Made by a program: the position numbers and the translations under genes. 64,000 bases of DNA from Oscillospiraceae bacterium (lineage in GTDB: Bacteria > Bacillota > Clostridia > Oscillospirales > Acutalibacteraceae), in NCBI GenBank assembly GCA_029012445.1, contig JAQXMC010000032.1, positions 1 through 64,000 of the forward strand, given 5' to 3'. Positions 1 to 7,382 of this stretch are shown here, piece by piece. Below the pieces are notes generated by a model. The model did no database searches. It was not told where the DNA came from and was given only the letters and a program-made list of their open reading frames with translations. Position 1 is the stretch's first letter; every line of letters starts with the position of its first letter.

Positions 1-18
1 ATATATGCGGGATAAAAT

Positions 19-1443
19 TCAAGCTTTTACAAACTTTTGATTTGAACTTTTGGGTTTGTCGGGCATTGTCATTTTCAATTTACCTTCAGCAACAAGCGGT
101 GCTACAATCTGCGACATAACATAATTTTTGGACTTGCCTACAAAAGCGACTATTTCAGCTCTTGTTCGAGGCGTGGAACAAAACTCTACAAGAGAATCAC
201 CGATGGGCATTGTCTCTGCAAACAATCCGTTTTTCATAACAACCTTAAATTCACCGTGAACAACGGAAAACAGCGGTGCGGGGAGTCCTGCATTTGCAAA
301 CTCACTACGCATAGTAGGGATTCCCGAATATCTATTTTCAGTAACGTTCAAGAGTTCGAGCATATTGGCAAGTGCGGCATTTCTTGTTTCAGGGCGAACT
401 TTACCAAGTGCGTCAATGGAAATTTTACCATATAAACCGCCACTGTTGATAATCTCCATACGGTCACGGTACATTTCAATGCGAATAGGTACATTTTCTG
501 TATGAACACTGTAATCACGATGTACCAATGCGTTAAGAATTGCTTCACGAACAGCCTTTATCGGATATTCCGGCTTGTCTGCTCTATGCCCGTTATCGTC
601 AATAATCGTTTTCGTGCGGCTGTTTTTACGCACAAATTCAACCGCTTCTTCAAGCATATCGGGAATTGCACCGGTAATACGCTTATTATCTATAAATCTC
701 TCGCCGTCATTACCGACTGTTCCTTGTTCTGTTCCGGGAAGTGAAACTGCGGTGATGCAAAGCTGAGGAAAGTACGCTTGAGGATATTTTGAGAAAGTCA
801 TAAGTCCTGCAAGTGTAGGAATGCCATCGTTGGTAATTCCCATCAGCTCCAAAATTTCTTCCTCAGTAACATTATCGGCAAGATTTTTTCTCTCGTTTTT
901 AACTGCGTTCAGATAATCTGCCATCCGATTTTCATTAATCATAGTGAGCTTGGCGTTCTCTACGGTGCGAATGTCATCACGAGTTCTTTTACGAAACGCT
1001 TCATAACTATAAATCTCGTATTCGCTCATTGGTTCGTCGGATTCGCCGACACGAACGTAAGAACCTTTGATACGACCTACACCCTTATAGAAAACAGGGC
1101 GTTCGGAAATATCTACACCGGGAATTTCGGCAGAAACAATCGCTTTGCCGTCAATCTCACAAACTGTAAACAATGCACGAACAGACGGTTCCATTTGTTT
1201 GCATTGCTCGGTTACTTTCTTTTGAAGATCCTGAGCATCATAAACACCCTTAATCGCATAGTTGTCTTTTTCATCAACACCGAAAATAATAATTCCGCCT
1301 TCGTCTTGATTAGAAAAAGACGAAAGTGTATCAAATAATCTTGTAGGGCAACCTTGTATAGCGGCTTTCAGTTCAATAGTTTGGGTTTCTGTTTTCAAGG
1401 CTTTTATATCTAAAACGATTTTTTTGAGAGCTTCCGTTTGCAT
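19..1443 (-). CDS. AlbA_2 (Schlafen-type) putative DNA-binding, ATPase-fold regulator
   Basis: 474-aa protein of the RecG-related/AlbA_2 family. An AlbA_2 (Schlafen AlbA) fold spans about residues 20-140, recognisable from LKAAIQG and GGIIIFGVDE. A C-terminal HATPase_c_4-type region follows, with the typical AILNALVHRDY motif at 301-311. The last ~60 residues resemble a winged helix. Family members are annotated as putative transcriptional regulators; the molecular role is unproven. The start is supported by an AAGGAGG ribosome-binding site a few bases upstream on the minus strand. The promoter region (1523-1579) carries four copies of a 10-bp repeat, so autoregulation is plausible (inference). 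It lies on the mobile element side of the spoVT junction and points away from the recombinase, so I treat it as element cargo or an element regulator. Confidence 0.85.
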   Translation of the reverse strand: MQTEALKKIVLDIKALKTETQTIELKAAIQGCPTRLFDTLSSFSNQDEGGIIIFGVDEKDNYAIKGVYDAQDLQKKVTEQCKQMEPSVRALFTVCEIDGKAIVSAEIPGVDISERPVFYKGVGRIKGSYVRVGESDEPMSEYEIYSYEAFRKRTRDDIRTVENAKLTMINENRMADYLNAVKNERKNLADNVTEEEILELMGITNDGIPTLAGLMTFSKYPQAYFPQLCITAVSLPGTEQGTVGNDGERFIDNKRITGAIPDMLEEAVEFVRKNSRTKTIIDDNGHRADKPEYPIKAVREAILNALVHRDYSVHTENVPIRIEMYRDRMEIINSGGLYGKISIDALGKVRPETRNAALANMLELLNVTENRYSGIPTMRSEFANAGLPAPLFSVVHGEFKVVMKNGLFAETMPIGDSLVEFCSTPRTRAEIVAFVGKSKNYVMSQIVAPLVAEGKLKMTMPDKPKSSNQKFVKA

Positions 1444-1522
1444 TAACGCTTCCTCCTTGAAGATGATAATTTTATTATAATCTATTCTTGCTCTAAAATC
1501 AATAATTAACTGTAAAAATATA

Positions 1523-1579
1523 AGAATTAACGATATTTCAAAAGAATTAACGGTATCGTTAATTCTAATCGTTAATTCT
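1523..1579. promoter_or_regulatory. Four-copy 10-bp operator-like repeat
   Basis: AGAATTAACG occurs at 1523-1532 and 1543-1552, and its exact reverse complement CGTTAATTCT at 1557-1566 and 1570-1579. The middle two form a near-perfect palindrome with a 4-nt centre. The array sits ~80 bp upstream of the AlbA_2-type gene on the minus strand, where a repressor site would be expected. Which protein binds is unknown. Confidence 0.7.
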
Positions 1580-2019
1580 CGGCTGAATTTATTGTACCTA
1601 TTCGTATGTTTTGAAAAGACTTATTCGCACCTGCAACTATAAATCAAACTGTCGCTCACATCTAAATAACAGCGGTAACGCCAACAGACAATTATCAATT
1701 ATGGTAGGTGTCTTTTTTATGCTCTATGCAGCAAAGGGTTTTAGGGATTTCTCTAACGAGGTATTTGGAAACTGTGGTTATCCAAATACACTGCTCGCTA
1801 ATTCTGTGCAGAATCAAAATTCACTTGCCGTTTTATTTCCCAAAATCAATAAATTTTCAAATTCGGAAAATTGATTTGCGATAATTTTGTTTCCGCACGA
1901 CACCTTACAATTTAATATTTTTTCAATCACCTTCTCCTCTCGGTTCGATGAATCAAGGGGAGATTTTTTATTTTATATATTTTTTTCAAAAAACACCCCC
2001 CAATTTTGCTCTGCCATTT

Positions 2020-2480
2020 CAAACAAGTAGAGGGATATTTTACAAAAACAAGGTGAACGCTTGCTTGTTCTCGGTGCGAATTAGTGAGAGAATTAAAAAT
2101 TTTTGAAGAAAATACCCTGACTTTTTCTTCTCCCAGTTCAAACAAGTGAGGGGTTAAATTTTTTAAAGTATTTTTTGCAAAAGTGGTCAAAAAGGGTGTG
2201 CATTTCGGCACTGCTTGTGCAAATGAGTGAAGGGGTAAATTTTTTCAAAGAAATTTTTGCAAAACCGTTCAAAAAGGGTGTGCATTTTGGTGTTGCTTGT
2301 CCAAATAAGTGAAGGGGAAAATTTTCAGAGAATTTTTGAGAAAAGCAGAAAAATGGGTGTCCATTTCATACCCCTTTGTCCAAATGAGTGAAGGGATAAA
2401 AATTTTTTAGTGAATTTTTCTGGAAAAGCAGCAAAACGGGTGTCGGTTTTGCACACCTTTGTGCAAATAAGTGAAAGGAG
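2020..2480. repeat. Degenerate ~80-bp tandem repeat array
   Basis: Seven occurrences of a motif like CAAATGAGTGAAGGGG start near 2020, 2077, 2139, 2220, 2302, 2381 and 2464. The last four intervals are 79-83 bp and the first two about 60 bp. Between them a T/A-rich stretch and then GGGTGTGCATTT recur. The last copy supplies the AAAGGAG ribosome-binding site of the small Cys-rich gene, and the other copies look like decayed versions of that leader. The array ends directly upstream of a RepA-N-like gene, so an origin or iteron role is possible but unproven. Confidence 0.75.
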
Positions 2481-2488
2481 TTTTTATT

Positions 2489-2737
2489 ATGCCAAGATTA
2501 TCAAAGAAATCTAAACAGGAGTGGGCGTTCTTCATTCATCCGAAAACGAACCGCCGCACCTACAACGAAATCTGCCGCAGTTGCACCCGTGACTGTAAGC
2601 AGAGTTTTCGGGCGAAGCTCATCGAGTGCCGCTGTTACGAGAGCAAAAGGGCAGTAAATTATGCGCGTAAAAATGCACCTAAACACAACAAAAAACGAGG
2701 TATCGGGGAATTACGAGAAACATACCACCCACCATAG
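2489..2737 (+). CDS. Small Cys-rich basic protein of mobile elements
   Basis: 82-aa basic protein. The start at 2489 (MPRLSKKSK) is preferred over an in-frame upstream ATG at 2471 because AAAGGAG at 2474-2480 is correctly spaced for it. Cysteines fall in a CRSCTRDC then CRC pattern, suggesting a small metal-binding fold (inference). Similar short proteins beginning with basic residues followed by EWAFF and a Cys cluster are common near replication and transfer genes in clostridial integrative elements, as I recall. It lies between the tandem repeats and the RepA-N-like gene. No function is assigned. Confidence 0.7.
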   Translation: MPRLSKKSKQEWAFFIHPKTNRRTYNEICRSCTRDCKQSFRAKLIECRCYESKRAVNYARKNAPKHNKKRGIGELRETYHPP

Positions 2738-2828
2738 AAAAGTCGTTCACAGAGGAGAAAAACCGCAAAATACGCACCATTTTAATACAAAAAATCGGTG
2801 TATCTTCCCACGAAAGGAGTGAGAGCGT

Positions 2829-3185
2829 TTGAATAAAAATTACAAAGAAAAAGAAGCAGAAAAATTTGCTTTTTTACGAGTTCCGAAAGTGCTTATATCG
2901 CATACGGCATACAAAAAGCTATCGGCTGATGCGGTCCTGCTCTATGGCATACTGTTTGACCGAATGTGTTTATCCGTCAAAAACAGGGACAGATTTACAG
3001 ACCGCTACGGAGATGTGTTCGTGTACTGCACCTTAAAGGAAATATGCGAAACCTTTAACTGCGGACACGATAAAGCCACAAAAATGCTGAAAGAATTAGA
3101 ACTTTACGGACTCATCAGCCGCCTACAACAAGGCAAAGGCAGACCCGCCCGTATCTATGTTCACAAGTTTATAACCGAGCTATAG
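2829..3185 (+). CDS. RepA N-terminal-domain replication initiator-like protein (short)
   Basis: 118 aa with a TTG start at 2829, supported by AGGAG at 2815-2819. The sequence matches the RepA_N winged-helix domain: FLRVPKVLI, LSADAVLLYGILFDRM and, at the end, a recognition-helix-like ATKMLKELELYGLI followed by a basic loop. Full-length RepA initiators are usually more than 230 aa; this one holds only the N-terminal DNA-binding part. It may be a dedicated short form, as seen in some integrative elements, or a truncation. It probably binds sites nearby, for which the upstream tandem array is the obvious candidate (inference). Confidence 0.75.
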   Translation: MNKNYKEKEAEKFAFLRVPKVLISHTAYKKLSADAVLLYGILFDRMCLSVKNRDRFTDRYGDVFVYCTLKEICETFNCGHDKATKMLKELELYGLISRLQQGKGRPARIYVHKFITEL

Positions 3186-3433
3186 GGTGCGTTTTTTTCG
3201 CATTAAAGACTGCGACTTTATAGCAAGAAATAATACTTAGGTTAATAACACTTTTACCATCTGAAGAAGAATATATTATCTACTACTTATATTAAAGATT
3301 ATATAAGGACAGCGGTAATTTAAAACGGTGCCGTGTTCTGACGAATCCCGTTTCTTTTTCAGCCGGTAAAAAACAAACTGTATAGATGCAACAAAATCGA
3401 GGAAAAATATGGAATGAACGGAGGTAATGCTGA

Positions 3434-3688
3434 ATGGTTTTGGAAGTCTATGAGGACAAAAAATTTGCGTGTTATTGGTTTACACGAGAAGATTTAGAGG
3501 ACAAAGCGTTGCTGGAGTCCTTAATACCCGAACAAAAGGAATGGAATAAAAAAGGCTACCGAGTGTGCGAATATCATTCCGGCACGGGCGATATCGTAGA
3601 ACTCACAAAAGAACTACTTATTCACAACAAAAAAGTTATTGCAGAACAAAATGTGAAGAAGAAAAAATCACAAGACAGAGAAAGATAA
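3434..3688 (+). CDS. Hypothetical 84-aa element protein
   Basis: Short acidic N-terminal half (VLEVYEDKKFACYWFTREDLEDK) and a strongly basic C-terminal tail (KKKKSQDRER). GGAGG at 3420-3424 supports the ATG at 3434. I do not recognise the family. It lies just upstream of the recombinase and in the same direction, so it could be a recombination directionality factor or another accessory protein, but nothing in the sequence proves that. The 248 bp before it (3186-3433) are AT-rich with no gene seen. Confidence 0.5.
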   Translation: MVLEVYEDKKFACYWFTREDLEDKALLESLIPEQKEWNKKGYRVCEYHSGTGDIVELTKELLIHNKKVIAEQNVKKKKSQDRER

Positions 3689-3700
3689 TTCTTCTGTCTT

Positions 3701-3720
3701 CGGCAGATTAACATCTGCCG
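3701..3720. other. Hairpin between the 84-aa gene and the recombinase
   Basis: CGGCAGAT (3701-3708) pairs with ATCTGCCG (3713-3720) around a 4-nt loop. There is no T-run after it, so termination would be weak. Confidence 0.45.
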
Positions 3721-3767
3721 GCTTACATCAAAAAGACTTCCAAAATCAGTTATTTCCTCGAAAACTG

Positions 3768-3796
3768 TTGCGATTTGTAAAACGATATGTTACAAT
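3768..3796 (+). promoter_or_regulatory. Putative recombinase promoter
   Basis: TTGCGA (3768-3773), 17-bp spacer, TACAAT (3791-3796), about 50 bp upstream of the recombinase start. An inverted repeat CAATGTT/AACATTG brackets the region just downstream of the -10 (about 3793-3833) and could be an operator. Confidence 0.45.
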
Positions 3797-3846
3797 GTTA
3801 TTCGTAAAGAGAATATATAAAAATACAACATTGGAAGTGAGGTATT

Positions 3847-6069
3847 ATGTCAAAGAAGATTGCCGCATATATGCGTATCTCTGTTGATACCGAAAAAGAC
3901 AGAGATAATACATCTATAGAAAACCAAAGAAGAATTATAAAGGCTTACATTAAACAAACATTTCCCGATGCAGAGGTAGATTTTTACGAGGATCGTGACC
4001 GAAGCGGTTATACATTTGAACAACGAGAAAATTATCAGCGTATGCGTCCCCTTTTAATGAACGGACACTACGATATTCTGATGATAAAGGACTTCTCTCG
4101 TTTCTCCCGCCGTAACAGCAGAGGTCTTGTTGAACTCGAAGATTTACGAGACGCAGGGGTTCGTATTATCTCCATAGGCGACGGTATCGACTACCCGACC
4201 TATGACGATTGGAACAACATTCAAGTACGCTTTCTGCTAAATGAAATGCCGGTTACCGACGCTTCCAAAAAGGTAAAAAGGGTTGTTGAGAGCCGCCAAA
4301 ATGAAGGTAATTGGATTTGTGCCGTACCTTACGGATATTACTTTGTAAACACCAAAGAAATGATTTTTGAAGTGGATGAAGCGGCGGCGGAGGTTGTCCG
4401 TGAAATCTTTGACCTATACATTAAAGGGTGGGGTTACAAGAAGATTGCGAACTACCTTACCGAAAAAAATATTCCTACACCTCGTATGGTGGAAAAGGAA
4501 AGAAAAGAAGCTGAAGCCGCTAAAAATAAAAGCAAGGAAGAAATAAAAATTAAGGCAAGTTCCGTGTGGGCAATACCTACTGTCAGCGGTATTTTGCAGA
4601 ACGATTTTTATATCGGCACACTCCGTCAGCGTAAATATGCCCGCAAAAATATCAACGGTGCAGACAAAAAATTGGATGTGGAAGAAAATAAAGTGTTTGA
4701 AAACCACCACCCTGCGATTGTCGATGTGAAAACCTTTATGAAGGCACAACAACAGTTGAAACAAAGGTCAATATCACATTACAGAGGTGTCAAGAAATAT
4801 GAAAACGAGTATTCGGGTTTTCTTTTCTGCGGTGATTGCGGCAGCCCTATGTTCTCGATGAGCCGTCCCGATTTAGCGCCTGCATACACTTGTGGTACAT
4901 ACCACAAACGAGGATTAAAAGGGTGTACTTCCCACCACATCCGCCTTGATACGCTTGACGATTTGCTGAAAAACTATGTAGAGCGGGTGATGAAGAACTC
5001 CGAAAAAATGATTGCCGAACTCGAAAAAGCAATCAAGGACGAACCGCAGATGATGAAAAGTTCTGCTTCGACCATCGCAAAATTAGAGGTGGAATTGGCA
5101 AAGGCAAGGGAGAGTTATAAGGCTACTCAGAAGCAGAAAATCCGTGAACTTATGAAAGCGGATGGCGATAATCGGGAAATCATAGAGGAAACCTATGAGG
5201 AAATCGAAACCGAGCTTTTGCAGAAAATTGACGGTCTTGAAAAGCAACTTGAAATGACGGTAGAACACCGCAACACACGGATTGAGGTTAACCGAATTGC
5301 AAAAACGGCATTAGATATTTTCCGTGATTTTCTTGAAAAGGACAAGCTTGATAAAGGCGATTTAAGTTTAATTATTGATAAAATCATCGTGTTTGAAAAC
5401 AAAGAAGAAGGCACGAACAAGATAGAAATTAAACTTAAAGCCGATATTCAGATGTTACTCGAAACAGGTACGCTTACCGAAGAAGAACTTGAAGAATCCG
5501 GTTACAGAGGTAAAGTCGTAAATTTTAATTGGGACATCGAGAGCAACTTATCAGCCCAAATAGTCCAAAAGGTACGCAACCAAAGGGACAAGGCTTTCGG
5601 TGTCAATGTTATATGTGAGGGCGACCCGCTGGAGATCTACACTGATTCGAACGGCAAGGTCATATTCAAAAAATATTCGCCCATCGGTGAACTCGGCCCA
5701 TACACCAAGCAATACGCCGAGGTGCTCAACAGAACGACGGGGCTGCCCGTTGTGATATGCGACAGGGACCATGTTATCGCCGTTTCGGGTATTCCGAAAA
5801 AGGACGCAGTCGAAAAGCGGATTTCCCCGTTTATGGAAAGCTATATGGAGGGGCGCAGAAATTTTGTCTGGGAGCAAAACGGCGATACCTTCCCGCCTGC
5901 CGAGGGAATTGAGCAGAATGTGGCGGTGATGTCGCCTATAATAGGCTCGGGAGATGTTCTGGGCTCGGTCGCAATACTCATGGATGACAAAAATTCAGTC
6001 CCGAGTCAGACCAACATCAAGCTTGTTCAGGTGGCGGCTTCGTTTTTGGGCAAGCAGATGGAGGAATAA
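3847..6069 (+). CDS. Large serine recombinase read through into SpoVT C-terminal domain
   Basis: 740-aa frame. The N-terminal resolvase domain has the catalytic Ser12 in YMRISVD, with the conserved DRDRSG and DFSRFSRR motifs. A recombinase domain follows (~150-300), then a zinc ribbon with Cys328, Cys331, Cys349 and Cys360, and a coiled coil (~365-480). The enzyme would mediate integration and excision of the element. From residue 591 the protein changes character: residues 591-740 match Bacillus SpoVT from about residue 30 to its end (EGDPLEIY, KKYSPIGELG, VICDRDHVIAVSG). No stop codon separates the parts. Codon and base use also shift at about 5615, from AT-rich element style to the style of the flanking chromosome. 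The simplest reading is insertion into spoVT with an in-frame fusion; a stable dedicated fusion protein is the alternative. Confidence 0.9.
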   Translation: MSKKIAAYMRISVDTEKDRDNTSIENQRRIIKAYIKQTFPDAEVDFYEDRDRSGYTFEQRENYQRMRPLLMNGHYDILMIKDFSRFSRRNSRGLVELEDLRDAGVRIISIGDGIDYPTYDDWNNIQVRFLLNEMPVTDASKKVKRVVESRQNEGNWICAVPYGYYFVNTKEMIFEVDEAAAEVVREIFDLYIKGWGYKKIANYLTEKNIPTPRMVEKERKEAEAAKNKSKEEIKIKASSVWAIPTVSGILQNDFYIGTLRQRKYARKNINGADKKLDVEENKVFENHHPAIVDVKTFMKAQQQLKQRSISHYRGVKKYENEYSGFLFCGDCGSPMFSMSRPDLAPAYTCGTYHKRGLKGCTSHHIRLDTLDDLLKNYVERVMKNSEKMIAELEKAIKDEPQMMKSSASTIAKLEVELAKARESYKATQKQKIRELMKADGDNREIIEETYEEIETELLQKIDGLEKQLEMTVEHRNTRIEVNRIAKTALDIFRDFLEKDKLDKGDLSLIIDKIIVFENKEEGTNKIEIKLKADIQMLLETGTLTEEELEESGYRGKVVNFNWDIESNLSAQIVQKVRNQRDKAFGVNVICEGDPLEIYTDSNGKVIFKKYSPIGELGPYTKQYAEVLNRTTGLPVVICDRDHVIAVSGIPKKDAVEKRISPFMESYMEGRRNFVWEQNGDTFPPAEGIEQNVAVMSPIIGSGDVLGSVAILMDDKNSVPSQTNIKLVQVAASFLGKQMEE
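5600..5640. other. Probable right attachment junction (element/spoVT)
   Basis: The reading frame passes from recombinase tail sequence (KAFGVNVIC) into spoVT codons at 5617 (EGDPLEI). This marks the right element/chromosome boundary to within a few tens of bases. The core dinucleotide cannot be defined without the left end or the empty site. Confidence 0.7.
5617..6069 (+). pseudogene. spoVT: spoVT 3' part (GAF domain), 5' end separated by the element
   Basis: 150 codons corresponding to Bacillus SpoVT residues ~30-178: the end of the AbrB-like DNA-binding domain and the whole C-terminal GAF-like domain. SpoVT is a forespore regulator of sigma-G-dependent genes. The first ~29 codons, which hold most of the swapped-hairpin DNA-binding element, are missing here and should lie beyond the left end of the element. 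The neighbours spoVB-type flippase, mazG and hup support this being the native spoVT locus. The gene would be inactive unless the element excises, or unless the fused protein is used. Confidence 0.85.
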
Positions 6070-6165
6070 TTCCTTCGGCGCCGATAGGATAATACAGAGA
6101 TTAAAAAGATTGCGCATTATGCGCACTTTCTGAGCTTAAGCTGCATCAGAATAGCAAAAGAAAAA

Positions 6166-6187
6166 GCCCGCACTTAAAAGTGCGGGC
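6166..6187 (-). terminator. hup terminator
   Basis: A 10-bp GC-rich stem (GCCCGCACTT / AAGTGCGGGC) is followed on the minus strand by a T-rich tract, 20 bp past the end of hup. Confidence 0.85.
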
Positions 6188-6207
6188 CGATTGCCGTATT
6201 AAATTGA

Positions 6208-6480
6208 TTATTTAACAGCGTCTTTAAAGCCCTGACCTGCCTTGAAAGAGGGAACCTTTGAAGCGTCGACCTTAATCGTCTCGCCGGTTCTGGGGTTACG
6301 GCATTCTCTTGCTGCTCTTTCTTTTGCTTCGAATGTACCGAAACCGATAAGCTGAACCTTATCGCCTGCTGCTACCGCTTCTTTGATAGCGTCAAAAACG
6401 GCTGCGACCGCTTTGTCAGCGTCCTTCTTCGTGAGCTCGCTCTTGAGAGCAACTGCATTAACTAATTCAGTTTTATTCAT
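6208..6480 (-). CDS. hup: DNA-binding protein HU
   Basis: 90-aa HU/IHF-family nucleoid protein of full family length. It begins [11 protein letters not shown], and the beta-arm region carries the family signature [20 protein letters not shown]. The C-terminus [11 protein letters not shown] is typical. Homodimers bend and compact DNA. GGAGG precedes the start. It follows mazG in the same direction after a 113-bp gap containing a small ATAAGGC/GCCTTAT hairpin, and has its own terminator, so it is probably transcribed at least partly on its own. Confidence 0.97.
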   Translation of the reverse strand: MNKTELVNAVALKSELTKKDADKAVAAVFDAIKEAVAAGDKVQLIGFGTFEAKERAARECRNPRTGETIKVDASKVPSFKAGQGFKDAVK

Positions 6481-6593
6481 TGTGTATGTTCCTCCAATAA
6501 TATATTTCCATAAGGCTTTCGGCCTTATTGGTTTCCTTCTTCTTTTCCCGGATATTTCCTGAGCTTGTCCGAACTTCGGCCGAGAGGATTTCG

Positions 6594-7325
6594 TCAGCCT
6601 TTGTTTGCAAGCTTTTCGGCTTTTTCAAATCGGTCTATGAATCTGTCCGTTGAATCGGTCAGCGCTTCTTCCGGATCGGCGCCGACAAGTCCGGCAACTC
6701 TCACAACGGAAAAGAGCAGATCGCCGAGTCTTGCGGCTATCTCGTTCTTATCCTCGCCGCCTGCGGCTTTCCTGAGCTGCTGAGTTTCTTCGTCAATCTT
6801 ATCAAAAGCTCCCGACAAGTCAGCGCTGTCAATGTCAACGCCCTTGGCCTTTTTCCGAACCTTTTCGGCCCGCATAAGCGCCGGCAGTTCTCTCGGAACC
6901 GATCTCATCACCGATGTCTGCGTTTCCTGACTCTTGGTCTTTTTCTTTATCTCGTCCCATTTAACGAGAACATCGTCCGATGTCTTGGCTTCACCGTCTG
7001 CAAAAACATGAGGATGCCTTATTATCAGCTTTTTGCACACGCCGTCGCATACATCGTCGAAATCGAAGCTCCCTTTTTCCGATTCAATCTGAGCGTGAAA
7101 GACGACCTGCATCATCACATCGCCGAGCTCCTCGCAAAGCAGGACCGCATCGTTTTTGTTTATCGCTTCAATGACCTCATAGGTCTCCTCGATAAAGTTC
7201 TTTTTAATGCTTTGGTGATCCTGTTCTCTGTCCCACGGGCAGCCCTCGGGAGTTCTGAGAATACGCATTATTTCAACAAGATCGTCTGCACCGTATTTTT
7301 CTTTGAATTTGAAATCTTTTATCAT
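6594..7325 (-). CDS. mazG: Nucleoside triphosphate pyrophosphohydrolase MazG
   Basis: 243 aa with two MazG repeats. The N-terminal one holds the metal-binding EETYE (46-50) and EELGD (65-69) motifs after the signature [13 protein letters not shown]. The C-terminal repeat is about 140-240. It hydrolyses NTPs to NMP and PPi and is linked to house-cleaning of aberrant nucleotides and to ppGpp control in other bacteria. In B. subtilis the homologue (yabN) lies beside spoVT and the SpoVB-like gene, as here; the fused methyltransferase domain of YabN is absent. Confidence 0.95.
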   Translation of the reverse strand: MIKDFKFKEKYGADDLVEIMRILRTPEGCPWDREQDHQSIKKNFIEETYEVIEAINKNDAVLLCEELGDVMMQVVFHAQIESEKGSFDFDDVCDGVCKKLIIRHPHVFADGEAKTSDDVLVKWDEIKKKTKSQETQTSVMRSVPRELPALMRAEKVRKKAKGVDIDSADLSGAFDKIDEETQQLRKAAGGEDKNEIAARLGDLLFSVVRVAGLVGADPEEALTDSTDRFIDRFEKAEKLANKG

Positions 7326-7382
7326 TTCGGCACCCCGTGACGGGCTGACGCATAATGCGCCGGCTGCATCGTCTTAGATATT

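Larger units (their letters stand above)
1444..2488. other. Long non-coding stretch with inverted repeats and tandem repeats
   Basis: No convincing gene is seen over ~1 kb. It holds the four-copy operator, then short inverted repeats (GTATTTGG at 1761-1768 paired with CCAAATAC at 1782-1789, and ATTCTG/CAGAAT near 1801-1814), then the degenerate tandem array at 2020-2480. The inverted repeats could belong to a transfer origin or a replication origin; no known oriT or nic sequence was recognised. An 87-codon frame at 1611-1874 has no ribosome-binding site or recognisable motif. Confidence 0.5.

Noticed and set aside
1611..1874. 87-codon frame in the element
   Set aside because: No ribosome-binding site, no family features, and it spans short inverted repeats; treated as non-coding.
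1927..2211. 94-codon minus-strand frame
   Set aside because: It runs through the degenerate tandem repeats and its composition follows from them.
2020..2480. CRISPR array
   Set aside because: Units are degenerate, too long, have no fixed repeat/spacer split and no cas genes lie nearby.
5617..6069. Intact spoVT gene
   Set aside because: The first ~29 codons are missing and the frame is continuous with the recombinase.
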